From Bacteroides sp. CAG:927 (GTDB taxonomy: Bacteria > Bacteroidota > Bacteroidia > Bacteroidales > Muribaculaceae), in the NCBI GenBank assembly GCA_000431155.1, contig HF985627.1:51586-115585 (forward strand): 64,000 nucleotides of DNA, in the 5' to 3' direction. Below are positions 34,816 through 45,142 of this stretch, piece by piece (position 1 is the stretch's first letter; every line of letters begins with the position of its first letter). Below the pieces are notes generated by a model. The model had not been told where the DNA came from. It did no database searches and saw nothing but the letters and a program-made list of their open reading frames with translations. The translations under genes were made by a program, and so were the position numbers.

Positions 34816-36144
34816 TTACTTGTAGTTTACAATGTTGATATCACCGCTAAGGTCATATTTTACGCCATCGGCACCTTCGGCCTTTATGACATAGTAATAT
34901 ACGCCGGCAGGCACAAATTTGCCATTATATTTGCCGTCCCAACCTTGAGCGGGATCTTTAAATTCAGCCACTTTGACGCCCCATTTATTGAATATGTAGC
35001 ATTCAAAGCTTATAAGAGACCGATAGCTTACTTTCCATTCGTCATTTACACCGGGTGAAGCGTTAGGTGAAAATGCGTTCGGGCATAGCAAGCGGGACTC
35101 GCCTATGAACACCGTATAGGTGTCGCTATACCATTCACATTTTCCGGATGCATCGGCGCACATAAAACGGATGTAATATGAACCCATTTCGCTGAATGTA
35201 TGGGTATAATCCAGCTCGGTGGCACGAAGAAGCACATCGTTAAACGATGGGTCGGATGTTATTTGCCATTCATGGAAAATTGCAGCATCGCTTACTACGG
35301 CTTTCATACTGATGTCGCAAGGCGCTGATCCGCCAAGTGCTGTATCGTCCATGTCTGCCGACTGCTCGTTGTCGTTTTCACGCTCCTCCTGCATCACATT
35401 TACAATGGCTTCCACAGACGATGTATTGTAATAGCCGGAGATACATTCCATAGGAACACCCCATGCTGACATAAATTTATCTCCGGAAACCTTGAAGTAT
35501 GTGTCACAAAGCGGCGAAGGAACATGGATTGAACCGTTTATATATGCTACGCTCTCGTCTGTGGTAACCTGATTGAACGTAAAGGATTCGCTGTCACTCT
35601 TAAGAGTTAGATATGATATGTGGATGTCTCGGTCTATTTCATATGCACGAGCATTGATGCTGTAATAAAAAATGCGGTCGGCGGTACCTTCCGTTCTAAG
35701 AGAAGTCATGGCGCAATCGCTGTCATCATCAACATGCACGGCTGATACCGAATAGGGGTGTGTGGAGTAATCAACAATCCAAAAGTAATGAATTGAGCTG
35801 CCGTCTTCAATAGTGTAACCACAGTTCCCCTCAATGTTTGTGAGGGTGTAACTATTACCCGATTTAATGATATTTGATGCAGGAATTTCTGTGGCATAAG
35901 CTGCTCCCTGCATTCCCCATTTCAGCCATTTTACATTTTGAGTGGAGGCCTTATAGGAAGCACTGGCATTGGAAACAGTGGGAAGTACATATATTGCATC
36001 AAGTCCTGAAGAACTGTTGGGCGTTTCGGAAAGTGCTGTACGACTAATCCCGGAAAATGTAAGTGAAGCTCCATGAATCTGCATCAGTGCAGACACAAAG
36101 AGACACCCTAATAAAACTATATGTCGTAATAAAGAGATATTCAT
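34816..36144 (-). CDS. Exported protein with gliding-motility-type C-terminal domain (type B T9SS sorting signal)
   Basis: 442 residues, signal peptide 1-25. Beta-rich body with an Ig/PKD-like region around 275-345 (YTHTFSEMGSYYIRFMCADASGKCEW). The last 90 residues match the CHU_C-type sorting domain: CPNAFSPNASPGVNDEWKV, FNKWGVKVAEF, WDGKYNGKFVPAGVYYYVI. In Bacteroidetes this domain directs export through the type IX secretion system and surface attachment. The function of the passenger is unknown. Confidence 0.82.
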   Translation of the reverse strand: MNISLLRHIVLLGCLFVSALMQIHGASLTFSGISRTALSETPNSSSGLDAIYVLPTVSNASASYKASTQNVKWLKWGMQGAAYATEIPASNIIKSGNSYTLTNIEGNCGYTIEDGSSIHYFWIVDYSTHPYSVSAVHVDDDSDCAMTSLRTEGTADRIFYYSINARAYEIDRDIHISYLTLKSDSESFTFNQVTTDESVAYINGSIHVPSPLCDTYFKVSGDKFMSAWGVPMECISGYYNTSSVEAIVNVMQEERENDNEQSADMDDTALGGSAPCDISMKAVVSDAAIFHEWQITSDPSFNDVLLRATELDYTHTFSEMGSYYIRFMCADASGKCEWYSDTYTVFIGESRLLCPNAFSPNASPGVNDEWKVSYRSLISFECYIFNKWGVKVAEFKDPAQGWDGKYNGKFVPAGVYYYVIKAEGADGVKYDLSGDINIVNYK

Positions 36145-36178
36145 TTAAGATTTAACGGAATACAAGCTTTAATATTGC

Positions 36179-36934
36179 TCAAATCACTTCCATGTTGGCG
36201 TCCAGCCTTTGTCGTACTACCTCATACATAATAACGGCTCCGGCCACAGATACGTTCAGTGATGCAATATGGCCGAACATAGGAATTGACACAAAGGTGT
36301 CGCATTCTTTTAGGACTTCAGGAGAAATGCCTGTGTCTTCTGCTCCGAGTACCAAAGCAACGGGTACTGTGTAATCAGCAAGCGTATAGTTTATGTCTGC
36401 CTTTTCAGAAACGGCTACAAGTTTATATCCGTTTTCTTTTAGGGTTTTAACAGCATGAAGGGTGGACCGCTCACGACATACCGGCAAATGATGGAGTGCA
36501 CCGGCTGAAGTTTTTACGGCATCGGCATTTACAGATACGCTGCCGCGCTCAGGGATTACAATGGCATCAACTCCGGCACATTCGCACGTTCTGGCTATTG
36601 CGCCAAAATTGCGAACATCTGTTATGCCGTCAAGAATTACCATGAAAGGCAACGATCCTGCTTCGTATAATTGTGGAATAATATCGTCAAGGTGATAATA
36701 CGTGACTGCACTCAGCAGCGCAACAACACCTTGGTGATTCTTGCGGGTGAACCGGTTCAGCCGTTCCTGCGGTACTCTTTGGGTGACAAGATGGTGTTTA
36801 TGAATCAGATCAAAAAGTTCTTGTGCCAATTCTCCACCAAGGTCTTTACGAATATAGATTTTGTCAATGTCTTTCCCGGCTTCTATTGCCTCTATAACGG
36901 CACGAATGCCAAATATCATTTCGTTTTGTTGCAT
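36179..36934 (-). CDS. rlmB: 23S rRNA (guanosine-2'-O-)-methyltransferase RlmB (SpoU family)
   Basis: 251 residues. N-terminal substrate-binding domain (1-75, IFGIRAVIEAIEAGKDIDKIYI) and a SPOUT methyltransferase domain with the three knot motifs: LDGITDVRNFGAIARTCE, VLGAEDTGISPEVL and SIPMFGHIASLNVSVAGAV. Methylates G2251 in the peptidyl-transferase P loop. Three bases after recN. Confidence 0.95.
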   Translation of the reverse strand: MQQNEMIFGIRAVIEAIEAGKDIDKIYIRKDLGGELAQELFDLIHKHHLVTQRVPQERLNRFTRKNHQGVVALLSAVTYYHLDDIIPQLYEAGSLPFMVILDGITDVRNFGAIARTCECAGVDAIVIPERGSVSVNADAVKTSAGALHHLPVCRERSTLHAVKTLKENGYKLVAVSEKADINYTLADYTVPVALVLGAEDTGISPEVLKECDTFVSIPMFGHIASLNVSVAGAVIMYEVVRQRLDANMEVI

Positions 36935-36937
36935 GAT

Positions 36938-38605
36938 TCAATTATCGTTTTGTGATAGCAGATGAAGTGCAGTTGCTTGAGCTGTCGGGTTGTTCTGGTC
37001 TCCGCTAAGCATCAGGGCCAGTTCTGCTATTCTTTGTTTTTGGTCAAGTTCAAAAATTCGTGTATGGGTAGCATCCTCATCGTCTTCTTTGAATACTTTG
37101 AAATGTGATGTTCCCTTTGCGGCCACTTGTGGCAAATGGGTTATGGCTATAACTTGTATGTTTTCTGCAGCGCGCTTCATCATTTCGCCCATACGATTTG
37201 CAACATCTCCGCTTACGCCCGTATCAACTTCGTCAAAAATAATGGACGGTAGCTGCATTTGCGATGCTATTATGGATTTAATGGCGAGCATCAATCTTGA
37301 TATTTCACCGCCGGAGGCTGCGCCGGCCACCCCGGTGGGCTTTTGATTTTTATTGAATGCAAACAGAAATTCAACATTATCCATACCGTGAATACTCATG
37401 TCGGCCGGTGACACTTTTATATCCACGATGAGATTTTTCATGCCGAGCGGTTTTGCCATATTCAGAAGGTCAGTGCCAAATTTCTCAGCGGTGACAACCC
37501 TTGAATCAGTAAGCTCGGCGGCAGTTTGCCGCGCTAATGCCATGCTTCTGCGGGCAGTTTTTTCAAGCTCATGTATTGTTTCATCGCCGCAATTTAATTC
37601 ATTCAGCTGGCTCTGAAGCCTTTCTTGAATGGATATAAGTTCTTCAACAGTTTCCACATCGTGCTTGCGCTCAAGATCATAGATGCTTTCTAACCGTTGT
37701 TCAATATAATCCAGCTCTTCGGGATTTGCATGCAGATTTTCATCAGCAGTTTGAATCTCTCCAAGAATATCATTCAGCTCAATTCTTATTGTTTCAAGTC
37801 TTTCGGGAATGTTTGCCTCAGCGTTAATGGCATTGTCAAGGGCAGATATGGCATCTTGAAGGCACTCGATTTGGTGGAGGATGCCGAAATTCTCATTTTC
37901 TATAGCATCCAGAGCCACATCAATAGATGATTTAATTTGAGCTATGTTGGCCATGTTGTCTCGGTTGCGCTCAAGTTCTTCCTGCTCTCCTGCAACAGGC
38001 GATAATTCCTTCAGTTTTTCAAGCTGAAACTGAAGGAACTCTTCGTTTTCCTTGCTTTTGGCAATACGTGTTTTTGCCTGTTTCAGAGCCTTTACAGCTG
38101 TGCGGAGAACATTGTAACGCTGAAGATACTTAGCCTTCAGCTCTCCATTTGCTGCAAGTGAGTCAATTATGTTGCGCTGAAATTCAGGTTGCGCAAGCAA
38201 TTGATTCTGATGCTGTGAATGTATGTCAATGAGCTGTATCGCAACTCCTTGCAGCAGTGTCAACGACACAGGAGAATCATTGATAAAAGCTCTGGAGCGA
38301 CCACTCGGCAATATTTCCCGTCGTAAGATGCATTTATTGTCATCCCATTCTACATCATTGTCTATGCAGTACTGCTTCAGCTGGGTATTTGTTGATACTT
38401 CAAATACAGCTTCAATAACACTTTTTTGTGCAACGGATTTTATAGCCTTAGTATCGGCTCTGCCACCCATAATAAGAGACAAGGCGCCAAGCATAATGGA
38501 TTTTCCGGCACCTGTTTCACCAGTGATTATATTCAGGCCAGCATGGAAATTAATTTCCATGTGGTCAATTAGTGCATAGTTAGATATATTTAGTGATTCC
38601 AGCAT
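36938..38605 (-). CDS. recN: DNA repair protein RecN
   Basis: 555 residues from the ATG at 38605; extending to 38614 would need a TTG start. SMC-like ATPase: Walker A GETGAGKSIMLGAL near residue 30, long central coiled coils (about 150-370), ABC signature ASGGEISRLMLAIKS and Walker B IIFDEVDTGVSG. Acts in double-strand break repair by recombination. Part of the dnaN-to-uvrA gene series. Confidence 0.96.
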   Translation of the reverse strand: MLESLNISNYALIDHMEINFHAGLNIITGETGAGKSIMLGALSLIMGGRADTKAIKSVAQKSVIEAVFEVSTNTQLKQYCIDNDVEWDDNKCILRREILPSGRSRAFINDSPVSLTLLQGVAIQLIDIHSQHQNQLLAQPEFQRNIIDSLAANGELKAKYLQRYNVLRTAVKALKQAKTRIAKSKENEEFLQFQLEKLKELSPVAGEQEELERNRDNMANIAQIKSSIDVALDAIENENFGILHQIECLQDAISALDNAINAEANIPERLETIRIELNDILGEIQTADENLHANPEELDYIEQRLESIYDLERKHDVETVEELISIQERLQSQLNELNCGDETIHELEKTARRSMALARQTAAELTDSRVVTAEKFGTDLLNMAKPLGMKNLIVDIKVSPADMSIHGMDNVEFLFAFNKNQKPTGVAGAASGGEISRLMLAIKSIIASQMQLPSIIFDEVDTGVSGDVANRMGEMMKRAAENIQVIAITHLPQVAAKGTSHFKVFKEDDEDATHTRIFELDQKQRIAELALMLSGDQNNPTAQATALHLLSQNDN

Positions 38606-38617
38606 CAGTGTCAAGAA

Positions 38618-39532
38618 TTAGTTCCTCTTTGGCGGCTCTTTTATATCTTTGAGACGCCGTTGCTCAGTCGGGTAAAGGGAGTAGAGAAGTTCGTAAACAC
38701 CGTCTCTTTCATCCTGTGATCCCTGACTGTAAATATTTATTAATTCGTCAAGCTTGGCATCGTGCCAAATATTTAAGGCAACACTCATTGGTTGCGACTG
38801 ATAAACTTTTTGCAGATTATCAAGTGAATTGGTAATAACGGCTCTTCCTTTGGCAGGACTCATTGACATTTCATCCAATCCTTTACGGTGATATTCATAG
38901 ATGAGAGTACGGATAGCAGATGTTCCGGGATCTGTAAATGCATTGAGCACTGCGGCACGGTTTCTCCGGTCATCAAAAGACTTCCATCCGAGTTCACCTG
39001 ATGTTTGTGACAGTTGCACTATGTTCTGTGCCCTGTCATAAAACGGTTGCCCTCCGTTTGGTGAAAAAGAATCAAAATCAATGGCGAGTATGAGATATGC
39101 ATAATAGTCAAGGATGGCGGTGAGATTATTCTCTACTGAATTTTCTGAGAATATGAGCGGTTCGCCCTGACGGTATGTAAACTCAATGTTGTCGTCTTTG
39201 AAATTAAGAAGAGTGGTGGTGTAGTTGGTGTTGTAAACAGGGCGTGTTGATTGAACCTGAAGATTTCCTTTCATCACATCATCAGCGTATTCTCCTATTG
39301 TGAAGAAAAGACGACAATCAATTTTTTCATTGGCAGAAATCTGAGCATTTGAAAACTTTGTGGAATTCATGTATTCGTTTATGGCTTCCTGTAATGTAGT
39401 AAATATTTCTGTGTTGGTTCCCTCTATCTGGTCAGAGTTGATTTCAACTGTGCAATTAAGTTCCTGAGCATGTGCCTTGAAGCAGAACATACCCATGATC
39501 ATCATCAAAATTATTATATTGTTTTTACTCAT
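38618..39532 (-). CDS. DUF4835 exported protein
   Basis: 304 residues from the ATG at 39532, where the signal peptide MSKNNIIILMMIMGMFCFKAHA begins; a longer frame to 39703 overlaps coaBC and would bury the signal. The mature part starts QELNCTVEINSDQIEG, typical of the Bacteroidetes DUF4835 family, which is usually found between coaBC and recN as here. Function unknown; envelope location. Confidence 0.88.
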   Translation of the reverse strand: MSKNNIIILMMIMGMFCFKAHAQELNCTVEINSDQIEGTNTEIFTTLQEAINEYMNSTKFSNAQISANEKIDCRLFFTIGEYADDVMKGNLQVQSTRPVYNTNYTTTLLNFKDDNIEFTYRQGEPLIFSENSVENNLTAILDYYAYLILAIDFDSFSPNGGQPFYDRAQNIVQLSQTSGELGWKSFDDRRNRAAVLNAFTDPGTSAIRTLIYEYHRKGLDEMSMSPAKGRAVITNSLDNLQKVYQSQPMSVALNIWHDAKLDELINIYSQGSQDERDGVYELLYSLYPTEQRRLKDIKEPPKRN

Positions 39533-39540
39533 TTTTAATG

Positions 39541-40746
39541 TTAGGGTAAATGACTTATAATTCCCTCTAAGATTAACTTGGCTACATCCGTTTTGTTCAT
39601 TAGCGGAAGTTCTACAATTTCGGGACCGTGCGGATAAATAACAGTGACTTTGTTGGTATCGGTGCCGAATCCTGCGCCTTTGTCTTCCAGTGAGTTCAGA
39701 CAAATCATATCTAATTTTTTACGTTGTGATTTGTCAAGAGCATTGGAAATACCATTTTCGGTTTCAAGTGCGAACCCCACTAAGAACTGGTTCTTGCCCT
39801 TAAGATCTCCAAGAGTGGCAGCTATGTCCGGATTTTTAACAAGTTCAAGCGTCATACCGGTAGTATGCTCACGTTTGATTTTACTTTCCACCATTTGCCG
39901 GGGACGATAATCAGCCACTGCAGCGCACATTATACCTACAGAGCAATCATGCCAGTAATTCTTACATTCATCAAGCATTTGTGTGGCAGATTCCACCTTC
40001 ACAACTTTTACGTTGGGGTTAGTAGGCTTTATGCTCACCGGGCCACTGACAAGGATAACCTCAGCACCTGAATTTGCGGCAGCATCAGCAAGTGCATACC
40101 CCATCTTTCCTGATGAGTAATTGCCGATAAAACGTACAGGGTCAATCTTTTCGTATGTGGGACCTGCCGTAATCAGTATTTTTTTACCGGCCAATAGGGA
40201 AGTGCTCTCAAAAAAATTATTAAGAGCTTCAACAATTTGTTCCGGTTCGGCCATGCGTCCTTTGCCAATAAGGTGACTCGCAAGTTCACCAACGGCAGGT
40301 TCTATGATATGGTTGCCGTAACTTACAAGAGTTTCAATATTGCGGACGGTGCTTGGGTGAGCCATCATGTCAAGATCCATGGCTGGAGCTACAAATACAG
40401 GTGCTTTTGCTGACAGGTATGTGGTGACAAGCATATTGTCGGCAATACCATTTGCCATTTTCCCTATGGTGCAGGCTGTAGCAGGGGCTATCACCATTGC
40501 GTCCGCCCAAAGACCTATATCCACATGGCTATGCCATTCTCCCGTGTTTGCTGTGAAGAATTCGCTTATTACAGGCTTGCCGGTAAGAGCCGACATTGTG
40601 ACCGGAGTAATGAACTCCTTGGCTGAAGGTGTCATTACAACTTGCACTTCTGCACCCTGCTTTACCAGCAATCTTACGAGTGAGGCGGTTTTATAGGCGG
40701 CGATACCTCCTGTTATGCCGAGAACAATATGTTTGCCTTTTAGCAT
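39541..40746 (-). CDS. coaBC: Bifunctional phosphopantothenoylcysteine decarboxylase / phosphopantothenate-cysteine ligase
   Basis: 401 residues from the ATG at 40746. CoaC flavoprotein half (1-180) with GITGGIAAYKTASLVR, HVDIGLWADAMVIAPATA and APAMDLDMM; CoaB half with ITAGPTYEKIDPVRFIGNYSSGKMG and AAVADYRP. Carries out two successive steps of coenzyme A synthesis. One base after the exonuclease gene. Confidence 0.96.
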   Translation of the reverse strand: MLKGKHIVLGITGGIAAYKTASLVRLLVKQGAEVQVVMTPSAKEFITPVTMSALTGKPVISEFFTANTGEWHSHVDIGLWADAMVIAPATACTIGKMANGIADNMLVTTYLSAKAPVFVAPAMDLDMMAHPSTVRNIETLVSYGNHIIEPAVGELASHLIGKGRMAEPEQIVEALNNFFESTSLLAGKKILITAGPTYEKIDPVRFIGNYSSGKMGYALADAAANSGAEVILVSGPVSIKPTNPNVKVVKVESATQMLDECKNYWHDCSVGIMCAAVADYRPRQMVESKIKREHTTGMTLELVKNPDIAATLGDLKGKNQFLVGFALETENGISNALDKSQRKKLDMICLNSLEDKGAGFGTDTNKVTVIYPHGPEIVELPLMNKTDVAKLILEGIISHLP

Positions 40747-40747
40747 C

Positions 40748-41527
40748 CTATTTTTTTTGTTTTGCGCTTTCAACACGCAGATGAATGCGTGCGAAGCAAT
40801 CTTTAGTGTTTTGAGGAAAATCTCCCTGCATTATCCATCCGTAATATCCGGGGTCGGTAGAGAGCACTTCTTCAGCTATGCGTCCTTTGTGTTTTCCGAA
40901 ATTAATAACCTCTTTCTTGTTTTCATTCCATACAAGACGCCCCATGAAATCCACATTGCGGCTATGGCTGGAATATTCTGAAAGTCCGTCCACATCGCAC
41001 GGAAGGTCTTCATAATGGTTTAACTGCGCTTTTAAAACCTCATAGGTGGCACGGGTGTCAGCTGTTGCAGAATGTGCGTCATCAAGATCCTTGCCGCAAT
41101 AAAACTTATACGCAGCTACAAGAGTACGTGGTTCACGCTTGTGAAATATAGTCTGTACATCAACGAGCTTGGTTCGGCTAAGGTCAAATGCTATGCCGGC
41201 CCTGCGGAATTCCTCCACAAGCATAGGCACATCAAACCGATTGGAGTTGAATCCGGCAAGATCGCATCCCTCAAAAAATTTGGCGAGGGATTGTGCGATA
41301 TCGGCAAATTTCGGTTTGTCGGCTACATCCGCATCCGTAATATGGTGCACTTCTGTGGCCTCAGCCGGTATGTGCATGCACGGATTGATGCGAGTGGTAT
41401 GCTCTTTGTCGGTACCGTCAGGATAAACCTTGATGAGAGAGATCTCAACAATCCTATCCTGAGTGATATTGGTACCGGTTGTCTCAAGGTCAAAAAAGAT
41501 TATGGGTCGTGTAAGTTTAAGTTCCAT
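40748..41527 (-). CDS. DnaQ-like 3'-5' exonuclease with ExoX-like C-terminal domain
   Basis: 259 residues. Exo I motif FDLETTGT, Exo II LAGFNSNRFDVPML and Exo III DAHSATADTRATYEVL form the DEDDh active site (residues 1-170). The C-terminal 60 residues (VINFGKHKGRIAEEVLSTDPGYYGWI) match the small module found in ExoX-type exonucleases and DUF3820 proteins. Likely repair or proofreading nuclease; its place next to dnaN suggests work with the clamp (inference). Confidence 0.9.
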   Translation of the reverse strand: MELKLTRPIIFFDLETTGTNITQDRIVEISLIKVYPDGTDKEHTTRINPCMHIPAEATEVHHITDADVADKPKFADIAQSLAKFFEGCDLAGFNSNRFDVPMLVEEFRRAGIAFDLSRTKLVDVQTIFHKREPRTLVAAYKFYCGKDLDDAHSATADTRATYEVLKAQLNHYEDLPCDVDGLSEYSSHSRNVDFMGRLVWNENKKEVINFGKHKGRIAEEVLSTDPGYYGWIMQGDFPQNTKDCFARIHLRVESAKQKK

Positions 41528-41540
41528 TACCGTAGAGGTA

Positions 41541-42665
41541 TTAGTCAGTGATGTTCATGGGCATGAGGAGCATAAGGAGCTCTTCATCGGGAGCATTTTC
41601 TGCCGGAAGGCAAATTGCGGGACGACTTGGATCCGCAATTTTAAGCATAACATCTGTGGTGTTGAATGTTGACAGTATCTCTATGAGGAACATACTGCTG
41701 AAGCCCATTACCATCTCCTGACCATCATAGCTGCAAGGAACGGTTTCACTTCCGGATGTGCCGAAGCTGTTGTCACTTGCCTTAAGGGTAAGGAGATCCG
41801 GTGTGAGACGGAATTTAACAAGGCCGCCGCCCTGATCTCCGAATACAGACACACGACGTACGCCATTGAGTAATGAAAGACGGTCAATGGTGAGGATATA
41901 GGGATTGTTTTGAGGGATAACCTTATTGTAGGGAGGGAACACACCTTTGATCAGGCGACATTCAAAAGTGAACGAAGGGCTTTCAAACAGCACGCTCTTT
42001 TCACTCACAGTAACCTTTATCTCATCTTCTTTAGCGAATACGTTTTTAAGTACGCTCGCGCCCTTTACCGGCAGAATGAATGAACATTCAACTCCGGGTT
42101 TGGTCATGGAGTTGGTGTAACGTACGAGTTTGCGCGTGTCAGTAGCTACGAATACCATTGCATCGGGTTTCACATCCCACAGAATACCCATCATCTGCGG
42201 ACGTATTTCATCAACACTTACTGCAAACATGGTACTGTCGATACCATTGATTACCTGCTCTGTGCTGCAAACGAAGGATTCTTTTGGCCCATGATCCTCG
42301 CTTGAGGCACCCGGATATTCCATGCCGCTGATAGCAACTGTATTATATACGCCATTGGAGTAGGAGATGGTAACCTCCATGTTGTTTTCATTGATATTAA
42401 TTTCTATGCCTTGATCTGGTAGTTCCTTGAACAGTTCTACTATTCTTCGGGCATCAAGGCAAAATGAGCCGGAGCCTTCGGCTTCTGCTACAGGAACACG
42501 ACCGATAAGGTAGTTTTCCATATCGGCTGCTTTTACGGTCAGGGTATCACCATCAAGCGTGAAAAGGAAATTATTGAGAATCGGCATGGGATTCTTGGCG
42601 TTAATTACCTTGCTCACAGAAGAAGCAAAATTATAGAGCGTTTTGCTTGATACGTTAAATTTCAT
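41541..42665 (-). CDS. dnaN: DNA polymerase III beta subunit (sliding clamp)
   Basis: 374 residues, three repeats of the clamp fold. N-terminal KFNVSSKTLYNFASSVSKVINAKNPMPILNN and the C-terminal MLLMPMNI are characteristic. Forms the ring that tethers polymerase and repair enzymes to DNA. In this genome dnaN is about 10 kb from dnaA rather than next to it, and it heads the coaBC-recN-rlmB series, a common arrangement in Bacteroidetes. Confidence 0.97.
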   Translation of the reverse strand: MKFNVSSKTLYNFASSVSKVINAKNPMPILNNFLFTLDGDTLTVKAADMENYLIGRVPVAEAEGSGSFCLDARRIVELFKELPDQGIEININENNMEVTISYSNGVYNTVAISGMEYPGASSEDHGPKESFVCSTEQVINGIDSTMFAVSVDEIRPQMMGILWDVKPDAMVFVATDTRKLVRYTNSMTKPGVECSFILPVKGASVLKNVFAKEDEIKVTVSEKSVLFESPSFTFECRLIKGVFPPYNKVIPQNNPYILTIDRLSLLNGVRRVSVFGDQGGGLVKFRLTPDLLTLKASDNSFGTSGSETVPCSYDGQEMVMGFSSMFLIEILSTFNTTDVMLKIADPSRPAICLPAENAPDEELLMLLMPMNITD

Positions 42666-42703
42666 AGGTATATAATTTTTTTGTTTTTATTCTAATATGA
42701 TGT

Positions 42704-45097
42704 TTAATCAAATACCCCTTCAATGGAGGCTTCTTCTTCAGCTCCGGTGTCTTCTTCACCAGAATAGCCAAATTCGCTTTCACATAAATTCATGTCTGGA
42801 GGGAATGTGAATGTGGCGCTTTGCGAATAAGGAAGATTGGGGTCTGCATAAACTTTCTTCATAAATCTGCCATAGATAGGGAGTGCCATGGCTGCACCCT
42901 GACCATAAGCCATTCCGTTGAAGTGAATGAAGCGTTCTTCTCCGCCAACCCAAGCACCTGCCACAAGCTGCGGGGTGAAGCCCATGAACCATCCGTCGGC
43001 ATTGTAGTTGGTCGTACCTGTTTTGCCACCCATTTGTGCCGTGATGTTAAAGGGGGCCCGGCGAAGTCTGTTGCCGGTACCGCCATCCACCACATTGAGA
43101 AGCATTGAAAGAATTCGATAATATGCTTTTTCGCTTATTACTTCGGTATGTTTGGGCGTGAATTCGCTTATGATATTGCCGTTGGCATCGGCTATCGCTG
43201 TAACAAAAACCGGATCAACGCGCATACCTTTGTTGGCATAAGCTGTGTAGGCACTGACCATTTCTTTTACCGATACATCTGCCGGACCAAGGCATAATGA
43301 CATTACGGGATCCAAATGTGATGTGATACCAAAATTATGCATGGTGCGGACCAGTGCCGCAGGAGAGAGTTGGCTTATCAGGCGTGCTGAAATCCAGTTG
43401 TTGGAGTTTGTCAGTGCCCAGCGTAAATCTACCATTTCTCCGATTCTTCCGCTGCCGGAATTTCGGGGTGCCCAGACTTTGCCGTTTTCATCTGTCAACA
43501 CGGGTTGGGCGTTAAGGAACTGGTCACACGGGGTGAGTCCTTCTTCCATGGCATAAGTGTAAAGGAACGGCTTGACGGTAGAACCGATCTGACGTTTGCC
43601 CTGTGACACCATATCGTATTGGAAATATTCAAAATTGGGGCCACCGACATAGGCTTTCACGTATCCATTGATGGGATCCATTGCCATGAAGCCCGTGCGA
43701 AGGAAATGTTTGTTGTACAGCATTGAGTCAAGAGGTGTCATAACTGTGTCAACATCTCCGGCGTAGCTGAACACCTTCATTTCCCGTGGAGTGTTGAAGG
43801 CTGCTTTTATATCTTCTTCCGATGCCCCGGCCTTTTTCATTATGCGGTAACGGTCGGTTTGTCTCATGGCATTCCGGATAAGATGATTGACTCTTATTTC
43901 TGAAATCTCTGTACGATTGGTAGAGTAGGGCGCTCCTTTGGTGTTTCTTTTTTCGCGGAAAAACTGGGGCTGGAGAACGCCACCAAGTTGCTCTGCAACC
44001 GCTTCCTCCGCATACTGCTGCATTCGCGAGTCAATGGTGGTGTAAATCTTTAGTCCATCATTGTACAAATCATACTTTGAACCGTCAGGTTTAGGGTTCT
44101 TTTCGATCCAGCCATACAGCGGATTGTTTTCCCACTGAATGGAATCATCTTTGAATCCCTGATAATCCCATGAAGGATAGTCACTGCGCTCGGGCTTTGT
44201 GGCCCTGAGCATTTGCCGTATCTCTTCGCGGAAGTAGGGGGCCAATCCTTCTTTATGGTCAACTTTATGGAAATTGATGCCAAGTGGGAGCTGCTTTAAT
44301 GAATCAAGTTCCTCCTTGGTTATCATATCGGCTTTGTACATCTGCTCAAGTACAACATTGCGACGCTCAAGAGTGCGCTCAGGCTTGCGGATGGGGTTGT
44401 ATATCGAGGGATTTTTGACCATTCCGGTAAGCATAGCCGCTTCCTGTATGTTAAGGTCCTTTGCTTCTTTGCCGAAATATACATGAGCGGCTGACTTTAT
44501 GCCAACGGCATTGTATAGAAAGTCAAATTGGTTGAGATACATTTTTAGTATCTCGTCTTTTGAATAAAAGCGCTCAAGTTTTACGGCAATCATCCATTCA
44601 ATGGGCTTCTGCATTGCGCGGCTTATAATGCCGTTAGATTCGGGGGAATAAAGTTGCTTGGCCAACTGCTGGGTAATAGTTGAGCCGCCGCCGGCGTTTT
44701 TGTGGCCCATTAAAAGAGTTTTAAAAGCCACACGCATCAAAGCGCGAAAATCAACACCGCTATGCTCCATGAAGCGGGAATCCTCTGTGGCAATGAGGGC
44801 ATCCACCATATAAGGCGAAATTTCATCATAGTCGGCATAAACTCTATTGCCAGTGTTTTTGAAATATCGTCCTATCTCTTGTCCGTCAGCGGAATAAACT
44901 ACAGATGCAAATCTGTCGCGTGGATTCTTTAACTCTTCAACAGGGGGCATATAGCCTATAATGCCGTTGTAAACGAGTATAAAAAACAATATGCCGATAA
45001 CTACAAGCGAGCCAAACACCATCCACATCGCTACAATGATGCTGTGGTGCTTGGCTTGTTTGGAATATTTATTTTTAGAAGAAAAATCCTTATTCAT
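42704..45097 (-). CDS. Class A penicillin-binding protein 1A
   Basis: 797 residues, one N-terminal membrane helix (about 22-45). Glycosyltransferase family 51 domain with EDSRFMEHSGVDF and GGGSTITQQLAKQLYS; transpeptidase domain with SxxK in GSTVKPFLYT, SNN in TNSNNWISA and KTG in GGKTGTTNYNADGWF. Polymerises and cross-links peptidoglycan. The C-terminal tail is acidic (EEDTGAEEEAS). A -7 element TATCTTTG lies at 45143-45150. Confidence 0.95.
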   Translation of the reverse strand: MNKDFSSKNKYSKQAKHHSIIVAMWMVFGSLVVIGILFFILVYNGIIGYMPPVEELKNPRDRFASVVYSADGQEIGRYFKNTGNRVYADYDEISPYMVDALIATEDSRFMEHSGVDFRALMRVAFKTLLMGHKNAGGGSTITQQLAKQLYSPESNGIISRAMQKPIEWMIAVKLERFYSKDEILKMYLNQFDFLYNAVGIKSAAHVYFGKEAKDLNIQEAAMLTGMVKNPSIYNPIRKPERTLERRNVVLEQMYKADMITKEELDSLKQLPLGINFHKVDHKEGLAPYFREEIRQMLRATKPERSDYPSWDYQGFKDDSIQWENNPLYGWIEKNPKPDGSKYDLYNDGLKIYTTIDSRMQQYAEEAVAEQLGGVLQPQFFREKRNTKGAPYSTNRTEISEIRVNHLIRNAMRQTDRYRIMKKAGASEEDIKAAFNTPREMKVFSYAGDVDTVMTPLDSMLYNKHFLRTGFMAMDPINGYVKAYVGGPNFEYFQYDMVSQGKRQIGSTVKPFLYTYAMEEGLTPCDQFLNAQPVLTDENGKVWAPRNSGSGRIGEMVDLRWALTNSNNWISARLISQLSPAALVRTMHNFGITSHLDPVMSLCLGPADVSVKEMVSAYTAYANKGMRVDPVFVTAIADANGNIISEFTPKHTEVISEKAYYRILSMLLNVVDGGTGNRLRRAPFNITAQMGGKTGTTNYNADGWFMGFTPQLVAGAWVGGEERFIHFNGMAYGQGAAMALPIYGRFMKKVYADPNLPYSQSATFTFPPDMNLCESEFGYSGEEDTGAEEEASIEGVFD

Positions 45098-45142
45098 CTT
45101 TGATCGTTATACGGGGCTGCAAAATGCAAGTCCTTATCCGTG

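Noticed and set aside
38618..39703. Longer start for the DUF4835 protein
   Set aside because: It would add 57 basic residues overlapping coaBC in another frame and place the signal peptide in the middle.
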